From the NCBI GenBank assembly GCA_016928995.1, contig JAFGJS010000125.1:31600-95599 (forward strand): 64,000 nt of DNA. The letters run 5' to 3'. The notes under the pieces were generated by a model, which saw nothing but the letters and a program-made list of their open reading frames with translations, searched no databases and was not told the DNA's origin. Both the position numbers and the translations under genes were made by a program. The DNA is from Candidatus Sumerlaeota bacterium. Lineage in GTDB: Bacteria > Sumerlaeota > Sumerlaeia > JAFGJS01. Within the stretch, counting starts at the first letter, position 1, and every line of letters starts with the position of its first letter. Below, piece by piece: positions 17,113 through 25,682 of this stretch.

Positions 17113-17635
17113 GCGCGGCCCAAAGGCTGTGCTGGTGTGACATTTTATCAAGGGGGATGAGGCGAGAGCGCTTCATCCTCTTTTCTTTTTATCACTCATG
17201 CTCATGCTCATGCTCTTGCTCTTTAAGGAATTATAACATGCTGTTTTTCGAGCAAGAGCATGAGCAAGAGCAAAAGCAAGAAAACTCGGACTGTGGCATT
17301 GGACGAATACAATTTCACTCATCGTGATGAGAAAACCGGACTAAGGATTTCCGCTCCTTTCATCGATTCGATCAATCGTGAAGCATTGTTGAATATAGAC
17401 TTGAGCATTAAAATGGTTGCTGGACCAGCCATGAAAATAAACAAGGCTGGAATAAATTGACTTGTCGGATGCGCGGGAATTTGACGGATCCGAATCTCCG
17501 GCCGGCGCTACAGCGGCTGCGGAGAAATCGTGCTTGACCATTCGAGGGATTTCACTTTAACATCATCGGTCTTTTAAACAGCATTGATACATTCCTGTTG
17601 CTGCGTTTTGCGCTCGCAGAAGTTTAAGCTCATAC
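17113..17635. other. Intergenic region with repeat element
   Basis: About 520 bases between leuD and the giant secreted protein. The left two fifths hold the GAGCAA-type inverted-repeat element (separate entry). The ORF at 17260-17460 begins inside that repeat (MSKSKSKKTR) and is probably not real. I see nothing further beyond the presumed promoter of the downstream gene. Confidence 0.5.
17195..17339. repeat. GAGCAA-type inverted-repeat element, copy 1
   Basis: Left arm CTCATG x3 + CTCTTG + CTC (17195-17221), a loop of about 28 bases ending ctgtttttc, and right arm GAGCAA/GAGCAT units (17250-17280). It is followed by a conserved tail tcatcgtgatgagaa (17319-17333). The second copy at 23634-23780 has the same arm-loop-arm-tail order in the same direction, so this is a dispersed element and not a simple terminator. 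Confidence 0.8.
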
Positions 17636-20600
17636 ATGGAGGCCGCGAAAGTGACTGGTCGTACGATATTCAAGGTGTGGATGGTGGCGCTTTGCCTGAG
17701 TCTTTGTGGCGGAGCATGGTGTTTCCCCGGGGATCTGAATGAAAACGGCTATGCGGATGAGGAGGATGTCATCCAAGTGCGGAATCATGTTCTCGGCGGT
17801 GAAATGTTGAGCGATTTGGATCAATTGCTCGCCGACACTAACGGGGATGGGGCGATTGATATCGCGGATCTGGTGAAAATTTTGGAATCGGTCCCGATTC
17901 CGGGTCTGATCGGCCTGATCAAAACGGGGCAGGCGATTTCTTACGCGACTTTCGATGACGGGTATTACGCGGATACGGTGGGTCTGCCGCGCAGTTACGT
18001 GAATAACGGCGACGGCACAGTGACTGACGCCTCCACGGGATTAATGTGGATCCAGGATCCCGCTTCAATCGGCCTGACTGGACCGTATACTTTTGATGAT
18101 GCGCTGGCTGCGGCAGATGCATTGGATTACGCAGGATTTGATGACTGGCGCCTGCCAACGGTCGGAGAACTTTTAACGCTGGTAGATTCAGGGAGACAAT
18201 ATCCAAACCCGACGATCGACACTGATTTTTTTGTGGTGGCGGCGCCCAGCGGCAACCAGAATACAAGATATTATTGGACCTTAACTGTAGTGGATGATCC
18301 AGGTGCAGCGACAGCAGTTGGCTGGGGAGTCGACTTCACAGGGGGCACTGCGGGGATTCTATCTCAAACAGGTACGACAGTATATTACAACATTCGGCCG
18401 GTAAGATCGGGATCTTCCGCGAATAATCAACGTCTTCCTTATCCTGTCTTTCGTCCCCATTTTGAATTAGTGGAGGATGGAACGATGGTGCATGATACTA
18501 CGACGGACCTGGTCTGGCTGCGCGATCCGTTGGTTGTGGATGATTCAATCCTGGTTGACGCTCCCGCAACGAGTCCTAAATCACGCGCACTCATCGAGCA
18601 ATTCAACTGGGCGGACGCGATTTCGGCCTGTGAGAATTATGAATTTCGCGGTTATACTAATTGGCGTATGCCGAATCGCAACGAGTTGCAGAGCATCGTG
18701 AAGTATAACAGTTTGAATCCCGTGATCGACACTGATTTTTTCAATATCGGCGCCGGCACTGTCTTTTGGACGTCCACTTCGAATGCGAACAATAATCTTC
18801 TCGCCTGGGTGTTATCGTTTTATCACGGCACGATCTATACTACGGGCAAGGCGAACGTGCTGCGCGTGCGGCCGGTGCGCAGCCGGACTTCCGTGCTGGT
18901 CGTTGATCCTGAAGCGCTGGATTTCGGCACTCTCCTCGATGAACTGACGCTGCAAATCAGCAACGGGGGCGACGATGCCTTGGCCTGGACGCTGTCCGAG
19001 GAGCCGATCGTGGATTGGCTCACGGCCTCGTCGGCCCAGGGCGACACCGCCGCCACGGGAACCTTTTACGGCACGGAAGATGAGACGGTGACTGTCACGG
19101 TATCCCGCGCCAATCTTGCTGAGGACACTTATTACACGTCGCTGCATCTGACGAGCACGGACGGCGCCGATCTTTACGTTCCCGTGACGATGATTTATGA
19201 AATACCGGATCCGGTTTTGCATGTCGAGCCATCCTCGCTCGATTTCGGCACGACGGAGACCTATCTGACTCTCGACATCACGAATCTCAGCTCGCCGACG
19301 CTCTACTGGACGGCGTATGACCCGAATGTGTCGTGGATGTATATGAGCGACAGCCAGGGAGAGGCGCCGGACAAGCAAACCAAGACGGCGCCCAGAATGG
19401 ACGTTTCCGGCGTTGAAGACGGGATTGTCTATCTGGATGTGTACCGCGGCGGCTTGACCAGCGGCACATATACCGCTACGATTATCGTGGACGCCGGCGA
19501 ATACGGCTATGAGGAGATACCCGTGCTGATGGAAGCGGACGGCGCACAGATCGTGCTGGAGCCGAGGTCGCTCGATTTCGGCACGACGGGGACGGACATG
19601 TGGTTCTATTTGACCAATCCGGGCAATGATCCGTTGCAATGGACGCTGACGGAAAACATCGACTGGGCTTCGGTCACCGATTATCAAGGCGCCCCGATGA
19701 CTGGCGGCACGTTGAATCCGGGGTATAGCGAATGGTTCTATGCGCATGTCGACCGGGTGGAATTGCCCAACGCCATTTACTCGGATTTCCTCGTGTTCGA
19801 CGGCGGTCCGGCGGGTGTCGTGAACATGCCGATTCAGATGCAAGTCGGCAATCCGCTGCTTGATGTGACGCCGACCACCTTCACGATGGGCGACACCGCC
19901 ACGACGTTCCCAGTCGATATTTCAAATCTGGGTATACTGGATATGAACTGGACGCTCACCCAGAATCCGCAAGGGCCTTCCTTCAATATTACTTCGCTGG
20001 GGGGCAATGGCGAAACGGCTTATGGGGCCAATCCGATCACCGGCGTGAATGACGACACGGTGGTCGTTGAGATCGAGCGCGTTGATCTGGATAACGCCGT
20101 GTATTATGGCTACTTTACGATCGACGCTGGATCGGCGGGAGATGTGACCGTCGAGTTCTCCTTCATCGTCAACGAGCCGGTTCTATACGTCGATCCGCCG
20201 ATCATTAATTTTGGCGAGACGACCACCAATTACGGAGTCGCCGTAAACAACCTCGGCGGCAAAGTGATGCCTTTCACCGTGATTGAGTCTCCCGTCGAAG
20301 ACTGGTTCGATGTCAGCGGACCCGGCGGATCGACCAGCGCCATGGGATCATATTCCGAGGCGGACGCCACGACATTGACCGTCACCGTGGACCGGTCAGC
20401 CCTGACGACCAACGGCGTATACAGCGGGTACTTCGACATCGACGCGGGCGATGCGGGTTTCGAGACGGTCTTTATTGAAATGACCGTGATGCCAATCCTC
20501 GATGTCAGTTCGAAGACGCTCAATTTCGGCGACAGCATCTCCACTTTGTCCTTCACCGTGAGCAACGCCGGCTACGGCACGATGAATTTCATCATCGATG

Positions 20601-23503
20601 AGTTCCCCCAGGAGCCTTGGGTCAAGGCTGTGACGGTGGATCAAGCCACGCACTATGACGACAGCACTTCCCCCACGGCTTATGAACGCAAGCCTGCCAT
20701 CGACACGGACGGCAACGGCGTCTTTGTTGCCGTCTGGCAAGCGGAAAATGAGCTCGGGACGGTTGGAAATATTCTGCTTTCGCGCTCGGAAGACTACGGC
20801 CAGACCTGGAGCGAGCCAATCGTCATCAGCCAGAACGGCTCGGGCGATGTGGAGGATTTTCACGCGGACATCTCGTGCAGCTCCTTGGGAGAGTGGATTG
20901 TCGTATGGGAATCGCGGGAAGACATCCTGGGCGCCGGTTCTGACTCGGATATTTTCTGCGCTTCTTCTTTTGACGATGGCATGACCTGGACCGCGCCGTC
21001 GCTGGTGAATAACGATGGCACGACGGACATGGATAACGACACCTTGCCGCGAGTGGCAGTCTGGGTTGAAGGGACGGCGTATTGCGTCTGGCAGACCGAC
21101 GGCGATCCCGATGACAATGGTCCGGATTTGGACATCATGATGGCCCGGACAGATACATTGGGCGCGAGTTTCGATGATCCGGCGCTCATCACGCCCAACA
21201 GTTTTGGCGTCGCGGACGACCGGAATCCAGACATTGAATATGACGAGAACGGCACGTGCATCGTCGTTTATGAGACGAACGAGAATTTCGGCATGATGGC
21301 GGGCACGGATTTCGACATCGCCTATTATTATACGAATGATTGGGGCACGAATTGGATCGGCCCCAGCATCCTCAATCCCGACGCGATGGGCGATGCTTAC
21401 GATTGCACACAGCCCCGCGTCGCGACGGAACGGACAGGCGGTTGGATGGTCGTTTGGACTTCCACCGGCGCGGAGTTAGCCTTTGGCCCCGATTTGGATA
21501 TCTTTTCGGTCTACTCGTATACGAATGGAACGATGTGGAGCGGCATGTATCCGGTGAATGTGGATGCCGCCTACGACGCCGAAGATGATTACGATCCCTA
21601 CATCGCCTTCAACGACGTTGAGTTTATGGCTTCCTGGACGGCGAGAAAGTATGACATGCAGCATAATATTTTCGTCGCGACTCCTTATTTGCTTAATATG
21701 CCCTCGCCGGAGCAGCCGGAAAAAGGCGATGTTCAGCCAGCCCCTAATATGTTCTTCGGCTGGAATGACATGTACTGCATCAGCACGGATATCTTCGAGA
21801 CAAATCTCAACCATGAAAGTTCGCAAATTGCTGGATACTTCGGCGAAAGCTCTAATTGGATTGGAGTCTGGGCGGCTGACGACAACGGCGGCGAATCCGA
21901 CATCCATTACAATACGTTGTCAGATTTCCAGGTCGCCTGGGATTCGCCGCATCAACTGGGCGTCAAGCATGAGCAGATCTACGGACTGCAGAGCGCGGAT
22001 GTCACTGTGTCCGTCGACCGGCGTCTGCTGCCGGCCGGATCGTATTTCATGACGATTCCAGTCATCGAAACAGAATTCTCTCAGTCGGAGAACATTAACG
22101 TCTTGGTGGATGTCCTGAATCCCACGATCAGCGTCATGCCGGGCATGCTGGATTTCGGCACGGTCATGCCGGCCATGCCGCTGACGATCAACGTCAGTCC
22201 GGGCTGCGACGCGCATTGGTCCGCCAGCGTCAACTCCGACGATCCCTGGATTTCGCTGGAGTCCGCGTATGGCTATGCCTACGAATATTACAGCATCGCT
22301 TCCGTCAACGCGCAGCAGCTGAACGTCATTGTGAACCGCAGCATGATCACGGAAAACACAACAGTGAATACCACGGTCACGATCTATTCCAACGATACAA
22401 GCCAGACTCTCGAGGTTCCGGTGCAAGTCACGATTGAGCCTGAATTGGGCGTATCCCCGCCCGCGATCGATTTAGGCCCGACGAGTTTGTATATGACGCT
22501 GGAAATCTTCCCGGCAAACGGCGGAGTGCTGGATTGGGCGACGACCACGACCGCCAATGACCAGTATCTCAGCATCGACACGCCATGCGGCAGCGGGACG
22601 CCGGCTTGTTCCGGCTCCACGTCGGGAGTCGTCGCGATTGAGATGATGGCTTTCCGCGATCCGATGCCGATGGGCATTTACGATACGACGTATGAAGTCT
22701 CCCAGACCAACGGCGCTCAATCGAATATCAGCGTGCCGGTTCGCATCGCCAAGGCTCCCGTGTTGGATGTCTTCACCGATGCCGGCAATCAGACCGTGCA
22801 TATCGCGTCCGATGAATCCCTGGGGGCGTTGGAGGCGCTGAACGTGGGGACATGGGGCACAACGATCAGTTGGACGTTTCAAGAGCAAACCCCGCAAGAT
22901 TTCTGGTACGCTTATATTGACGGCCAGGGCGGAATGGATCTTGGTCCGATGATCAGCGGACTGGGAGAGGCGATGATCGACATTCAGATCGACCGGCTTG
23001 CCATGCAGGCGGCGACATCAGACACGCTCGTGGTGACGACCGGCGTGCTGACGATCATGAATTACTTCGGCTACGGTCCGCAACAGATGTTCATCCGCAT
23101 TGAAATCGAGAATCCTCCGGTGTTGTCTTACTACAACGCGGATATCTTCTACAACGACGTGTTGTACGTCGATGAACTGGATTTCTTATACTACATGGAC
23201 AGCATCACAACCCGCACACTGCAACTCTACAACTCGGGCGGCGGCGATTTGATCAATTACTCCATCACTCGTCTTTCGGGCGCCGAATGGCTGCGCGCAG
23301 AGAATGAGAGCGAATCCTTCGGGCCGGAAGATACGGAAGTATTCACGATCAATGGTTTGACGCCATCCAACGTGGATATTGGCGTTCCGGACAACTGGCA
23401 AGCTTTGGGCGGATGCTCGAATAACACTTATCTTGAAATCAGGAATGAAGATTCGGGTGAATCGCAATTTATCTATATCAACGTCGATGTTTGCGGTCCC
23501 TGA
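17636..23503 (+). CDS. Giant secreted multidomain protein: dockerin, DUF1566-like, Ig/BACON-like and BNR domains
   Basis: A 1955-residue exported protein. A signal peptide (FKVWMVALCLSLCGGAWC) is followed by a type I dockerin at about residues 30-85, with the two Ca-binding loops GDLNENGYADEEDV and DTNGDGAIDIADL. Then come two DUF1566/Lcl-like domains (about 125-258 and 280-415; TDASTGLMWIQD, DDWRLPTVGELL and TNWRMPNRNELQS, each ending RPVRS). From about 420 a long series of Ig/BACON-like repeats begins, each opening with a form of VxPxxLDFGTT and WTL. A sialidase-like BNR block (about 1010-1350) carries Asp-box motifs SEDYGQTWSEP and SFDDGMTWTAP. More Ig-like repeats follow. It is likely a cell-surface or matrix protein; a substrate is not shown. 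A terminator follows. Confidence 0.85.
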   Translation: MEAAKVTGRTIFKVWMVALCLSLCGGAWCFPGDLNENGYADEEDVIQVRNHVLGGEMLSDLDQLLADTNGDGAIDIADLVKILESVPIPGLIGLIKTGQAISYATFDDGYYADTVGLPRSYVNNGDGTVTDASTGLMWIQDPASIGLTGPYTFDDALAAADALDYAGFDDWRLPTVGELLTLVDSGRQYPNPTIDTDFFVVAAPSGNQNTRYYWTLTVVDDPGAATAVGWGVDFTGGTAGILSQTGTTVYYNIRPVRSGSSANNQRLPYPVFRPHFELVEDGTMVHDTTTDLVWLRDPLVVDDSILVDAPATSPKSRALIEQFNWADAISACENYEFRGYTNWRMPNRNELQSIVKYNSLNPVIDTDFFNIGAGTVFWTSTSNANNNLLAWVLSFYHGTIYTTGKANVLRVRPVRSRTSVLVVDPEALDFGTLLDELTLQISNGGDDALAWTLSEEPIVDWLTASSAQGDTAATGTFYGTEDETVTVTVSRANLAEDTYYTSLHLTSTDGADLYVPVTMIYEIPDPVLHVEPSSLDFGTTETYLTLDITNLSSPTLYWTAYDPNVSWMYMSDSQGEAPDKQTKTAPRMDVSGVEDGIVYLDVYRGGLTSGTYTATIIVDAGEYGYEEIPVLMEADGAQIVLEPRSLDFGTTGTDMWFYLTNPGNDPLQWTLTENIDWASVTDYQGAPMTGGTLNPGYSEWFYAHVDRVELPNAIYSDFLVFDGGPAGVVNMPIQMQVGNPLLDVTPTTFTMGDTATTFPVDISNLGILDMNWTLTQNPQGPSFNITSLGGNGETAYGANPITGVNDDTVVVEIERVDLDNAVYYGYFTIDAGSAGDVTVEFSFIVNEPVLYVDPPIINFGETTTNYGVAVNNLGGKVMPFTVIESPVEDWFDVSGPGGSTSAMGSYSEADATTLTVTVDRSALTTNGVYSGYFDIDAGDAGFETVFIEMTVMPILDVSSKTLNFGDSISTLSFTVSNAGYGTMNFIIDEFPQEPWVKAVTVDQATHYDDSTSPTAYERKPAIDTDGNGVFVAVWQAENELGTVGNILLSRSEDYGQTWSEPIVISQNGSGDVEDFHADISCSSLGEWIVVWESREDILGAGSDSDIFCASSFDDGMTWTAPSLVNNDGTTDMDNDTLPRVAVWVEGTAYCVWQTDGDPDDNGPDLDIMMARTDTLGASFDDPALITPNSFGVADDRNPDIEYDENGTCIVVYETNENFGMMAGTDFDIAYYYTNDWGTNWIGPSILNPDAMGDAYDCTQPRVATERTGGWMVVWTSTGAELAFGPDLDIFSVYSYTNGTMWSGMYPVNVDAAYDAEDDYDPYIAFNDVEFMASWTARKYDMQHNIFVATPYLLNMPSPEQPEKGDVQPAPNMFFGWNDMYCISTDIFETNLNHESSQIAGYFGESSNWIGVWAADDNGGESDIHYNTLSDFQVAWDSPHQLGVKHEQIYGLQSADVTVSVDRRLLPAGSYFMTIPVIETEFSQSENINVLVDVLNPTISVMPGMLDFGTVMPAMPLTINVSPGCDAHWSASVNSDDPWISLESAYGYAYEYYSIASVNAQQLNVIVNRSMITENTTVNTTVTIYSNDTSQTLEVPVQVTIEPELGVSPPAIDLGPTSLYMTLEIFPANGGVLDWATTTTANDQYLSIDTPCGSGTPACSGSTSGVVAIEMMAFRDPMPMGIYDTTYEVSQTNGAQSNISVPVRIAKAPVLDVFTDAGNQTVHIASDESLGALEALNVGTWGTTISWTFQEQTPQDFWYAYIDGQGGMDLGPMISGLGEAMIDIQIDRLAMQAATSDTLVVTTGVLTIMNYFGYGPQQMFIRIEIENPPVLSYYNADIFYNDVLYVDELDFLYYMDSITTRTLQLYNSGGGDLINYSITRLSGAEWLRAENESESFGPEDTEVFTINGLTPSNVDIGVPDNWQALGGCSNNTYLEIRNEDSGESQFIYINVDVCGP

Positions 23504-23526
23504 TCCGCAAGCATCGCCTTCAACTG

Positions 23527-23567
23527 AAAACGGGAGCGCCAGGAATTACCGGCGCTCCCGTTTTTTT
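23527..23567 (+). terminator. Rho-independent terminator after the giant gene
   Basis: aaaacgggagcgcc pairs with ggcgctcccgtttt around a 10-base loop and is followed by TTT, 24 bases after the stop codon. Confidence 0.92.
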
Positions 23568-23633
23568 GTTAGTCAGGATCGAGTTCCCAGTCTGTATTTC
23601 TCACCACTCAGCATATTTTTGGCAGTGAATAAT

Positions 23634-23780
23634 TGCTTCACTTGCTCGTGCTTTTGCTCTTCATGCCCAACCATACACTGTTTTTGAGCGAGAGCAAAAG
23701 CAAGAGCAAGAGCAAGAGCAAGAATATTTGGTCTCGAGCACGAGACAATTACCATCTTATTCATCGTGGTGAGAAGGTCG
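23634..23780. repeat. GAGCAA-type inverted-repeat element, copy 2
   Basis: Left arm of CTTGCT/CTCGTG/CTTTTG units, a loop containing cactgttttt, a right arm of GAGCGA-GAGCAA-AAGCAA-GAGCAA units (23686-23722), then the tail tcatcgtggtgagaa at 23761-23775. It matches copy 1 (17195-17339) in order, orientation and tail sequence. On the minus strand the tail supplies the last codons and stop of the glycosyltransferase at 23757-24947. Confidence 0.8.
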
Positions 23781-24947
23781 GGTCAGAACCTCTTCATAGA
23801 TCTGCATCATCTGCTCCACGTGCGTCTGGATGCTGAAGCGGCGGCGGCAATCATCGGCGGCGGCGCGTCCGAGGCTTCGACGCAAAGCTTCATCGTTATG
23901 CAGCCGGGCTATGGCCTGCGCCAATTCTCCGGTGTCGTCGCAGGGAACAAGCAGACCGGTGCGCTGATCGTCGATCACTTCGGGAATGCCGCCCGTGCGC
24001 GCGCCGATGGAGGGCTTCTCAAAGGCGGCGGCTTCGACGATGACGCGGCCGAAGCCTTCCTCATTGGAAATCAGCAGATTGACATCGATGGCGGCAAAAA
24101 CGTCCCGGATTTTTTCGCGGAACGGAATGAAGTGGATTCGATTCGAGGCTGGGGAGCGCTGAGCCGCGTCGCGGACTTCCTGATGATAGCCGGCTTCGGA
24201 CGGCGTCGCGTCGCCCACGATGCAGAGATGCAGCCGCGGGCGCCCGTCGCTGACGCGATTGAAAGCCTCAATGGCGGCATGCTGCTGTTTGCGTTGGCTG
24301 ATCAATCCGATCTGGCCGAACAGAATCGCGTCCTCGGAAATTCCAGTTTCCCGCCGGAAGGCTGTTCCATCCGCATCTTGCATGAACGCCTCGAAGTCCA
24401 GCCCGTTATGCACGACGCGAATCCGGTCCTGGATTTGCGGAAAAGCGGAGAAATCATGCGCCACGGCGTTCGAGACGACGATGACACGATCCGCTTCGGT
24501 CAGGCGGTAGGTTTGAATCTGCCGTTCCGTGATGCTCAGCCGCACATGCACGAGCGTCGGGACGCCGGTTTTGCGCGCGATGGCCGCGGCATAAGGGTGG
24601 CTGTGAAACTCATTCGAATGGATCAACCGGGGTTGGATACGCTCCATGACGCGGCGCAATCGCCAAAGATGCCACGGCCGCAGCAGCATGTTTTTCCCTT
24701 TACGCCAGGGGGGGAGCGGTGAGATTTCCACCGCCACCTGCGCCGCTCGCAGGCGTTGTTCCAGGCCGCCGGGCCAGGGGCAGATCACGTGCGGGATGAA
24801 GCGTTCGCGGTCCAGACCAACGGCGAGCTGCAGGAGCGATTGCCGGGCGCCCAGCATGCGCACGCTTGGCGTGAGGATGGCGATTGGATTGGGATTTAAG
24901 GGATGATGCTGATCTGAAGAGGAATATTCTGGCACGAATCGATCCAA
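23757..24947 (-). CDS. Glycosyltransferase family 4
   Basis: A 396-residue GT-B glycosyltransferase. The N-terminal domain shows AILTPSVRMLGARQSLLQLA and RLIHSNEFHSHPYAA; the donor domain shows LFGQIGLISQRKQQHAAIEA, LCIVGDATPSEAGYHQEV and the EX7E motif in SNEEGFGRVIVEAAAF, followed by RTGGIPEVIDDQRTGLLVP. These bind the nucleotide sugar. The last residues RPSHHDE and the stop codon come from the tail of the repeat element at 23634-23780, so the natural end of the gene may have been replaced. It stands alone between the giant secreted protein and the division cluster. The acceptor is unknown. Confidence 0.9.
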   Translation of the reverse strand: MDRFVPEYSSSDQHHPLNPNPIAILTPSVRMLGARQSLLQLAVGLDRERFIPHVICPWPGGLEQRLRAAQVAVEISPLPPWRKGKNMLLRPWHLWRLRRVMERIQPRLIHSNEFHSHPYAAAIARKTGVPTLVHVRLSITERQIQTYRLTEADRVIVVSNAVAHDFSAFPQIQDRIRVVHNGLDFEAFMQDADGTAFRRETGISEDAILFGQIGLISQRKQQHAAIEAFNRVSDGRPRLHLCIVGDATPSEAGYHQEVRDAAQRSPASNRIHFIPFREKIRDVFAAIDVNLLISNEEGFGRVIVEAAAFEKPSIGARTGGIPEVIDDQRTGLLVPCDDTGELAQAIARLHNDEALRRSLGRAAADDCRRRFSIQTHVEQMMQIYEEVLTRPSHHDE

Positions 24948-25039
24948 AAACAGTAAAAAATGTCATTTCGGAATATACAATATATGGCACTTAGTCCGTT
25001 AAATTTCGAATTCCAGGCACAATATATAGCTACGGGTTG

Positions 25040-25067
25040 TTTTTTTGGGTAGAATACCCCCAAAAAA
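25040..25067. terminator. Hairpin with T-tract and A-tract arms upstream of mraZ
   Basis: gggta and taccc form a short stem with loop gaa, extended by tttttt and aaaaaa with a two-base bulge. It can act in both directions and may insulate the division cluster from upstream transcription. Confidence 0.45.
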
Positions 25068-25070
25068 CGA

Positions 25071-25130
25071 TTGACCTGGATCGGAAAAACCCGGAAAATC
25101 CCGGAACTATTTGGAATAAACTGGGATGAA
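25071..25130 (+). promoter_or_regulatory. mraZ promoter region with five 10-bp-spaced GGA repeats (MraZ-type operator)
   Basis: From 25081 five consecutive 10-base blocks read tcGGAaaaac, ccGGAaaatc, ccGGAactat, ttGGAataaa and ctGGGatgaa, so a YYGGAA-like word recurs exactly every 10 bp. MraZ of E. coli binds TGGG direct repeats at the same spacing upstream of its own gene. A possible -35 TTGACC (25071) with GAAAAT 17 bases downstream overlaps the repeats, as expected for autorepression. Confidence 0.6.
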
Positions 25131-25183
25131 CGGCCCCCATTAGCCTATAACAACGGAAATTTTGAAAGACGGTACGGACAATC

Positions 25184-25600
25184 ATGCCTTTTACAAAATT
25201 TCATAGTGTGACCATTGACGGCGGCCGTTTCAAACTTCCTAAGCCGATATTGGAAGTATACAAAGAGAGCTTCGGCGATCAAGGAAATATTTGGCAGATC
25301 TGCAAAGGCAAGGGTTCCGCGATAGCGATTGTGCCGCCCTCGGAGTTCGACGGAGTCGTGGAGCGCATGGTGAAGCAGCGGCCGGAAAAGGAAAACGCGA
25401 TTCGCCGGGCGATTCTTTATTCCAACACGCAGACGGAAATGGACGGCGTCGGCCGTATGAAGATCAGCCAGCCTTTGCTCGAGATCGCCGCGATCAGCAA
25501 GGAAGCGATGCTGGTCGGGTTGGATAATTACCTCGAATTGATGTCGTTCGAAAACTGGAAGAAGTACCTGACGAAGTCGATCGAGGAAGACGAAGATTGA
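25184..25600 (+). CDS. mraZ: MraZ-like transcriptional regulator of the division cluster
   Basis: A 138-residue protein with two SpoVT-AbrB-like halves, placed directly before rsmH as in standard dcw clusters. The second half is clear: EMDGVGRMKISQPLLEIA, then KEAMLVGLDNYLELMSFENW, matching the DxxGR...I...L and the L.G...IE.W pattern of MraZ. The first half is divergent (IDGGRFKLPKPILEVY, one residue short in DxxGR; then AIAIVPPSEFDGVVERM). MraZ is a DNA-binding protein that represses its own operon; the 10-bp-spaced GGA repeats upstream fit that role. The divergence may explain the altered operator word. Confidence 0.82.
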   Translation: MPFTKFHSVTIDGGRFKLPKPILEVYKESFGDQGNIWQICKGKGSAIAIVPPSEFDGVVERMVKQRPEKENAIRRAILYSNTQTEMDGVGRMKISQPLLEIAAISKEAMLVGLDNYLELMSFENWKKYLTKSIEEDED

Positions 25601-25682
25601 ACGGCGCGATCCGGTTAATGCGGATCGAGGCTCTTTGAAAGCTCAAGCGGCCAGGCGCAGGCCGCGCCAGGAAGGAAGAGAG

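Noticed and set aside
17195-17280. CRISPR-like array
   Set aside because: The 6-bp units are contiguous, with no spacers of constant length, and form an inverted repeat; no cas genes are near.
17260-17460. Small ORF MSKSKSKKTR...
   Set aside because: Its start lies in the GAGCAA repeat arm, so the SKSK sequence only reflects the repeat; there is no family match or separate ribosome-binding site.
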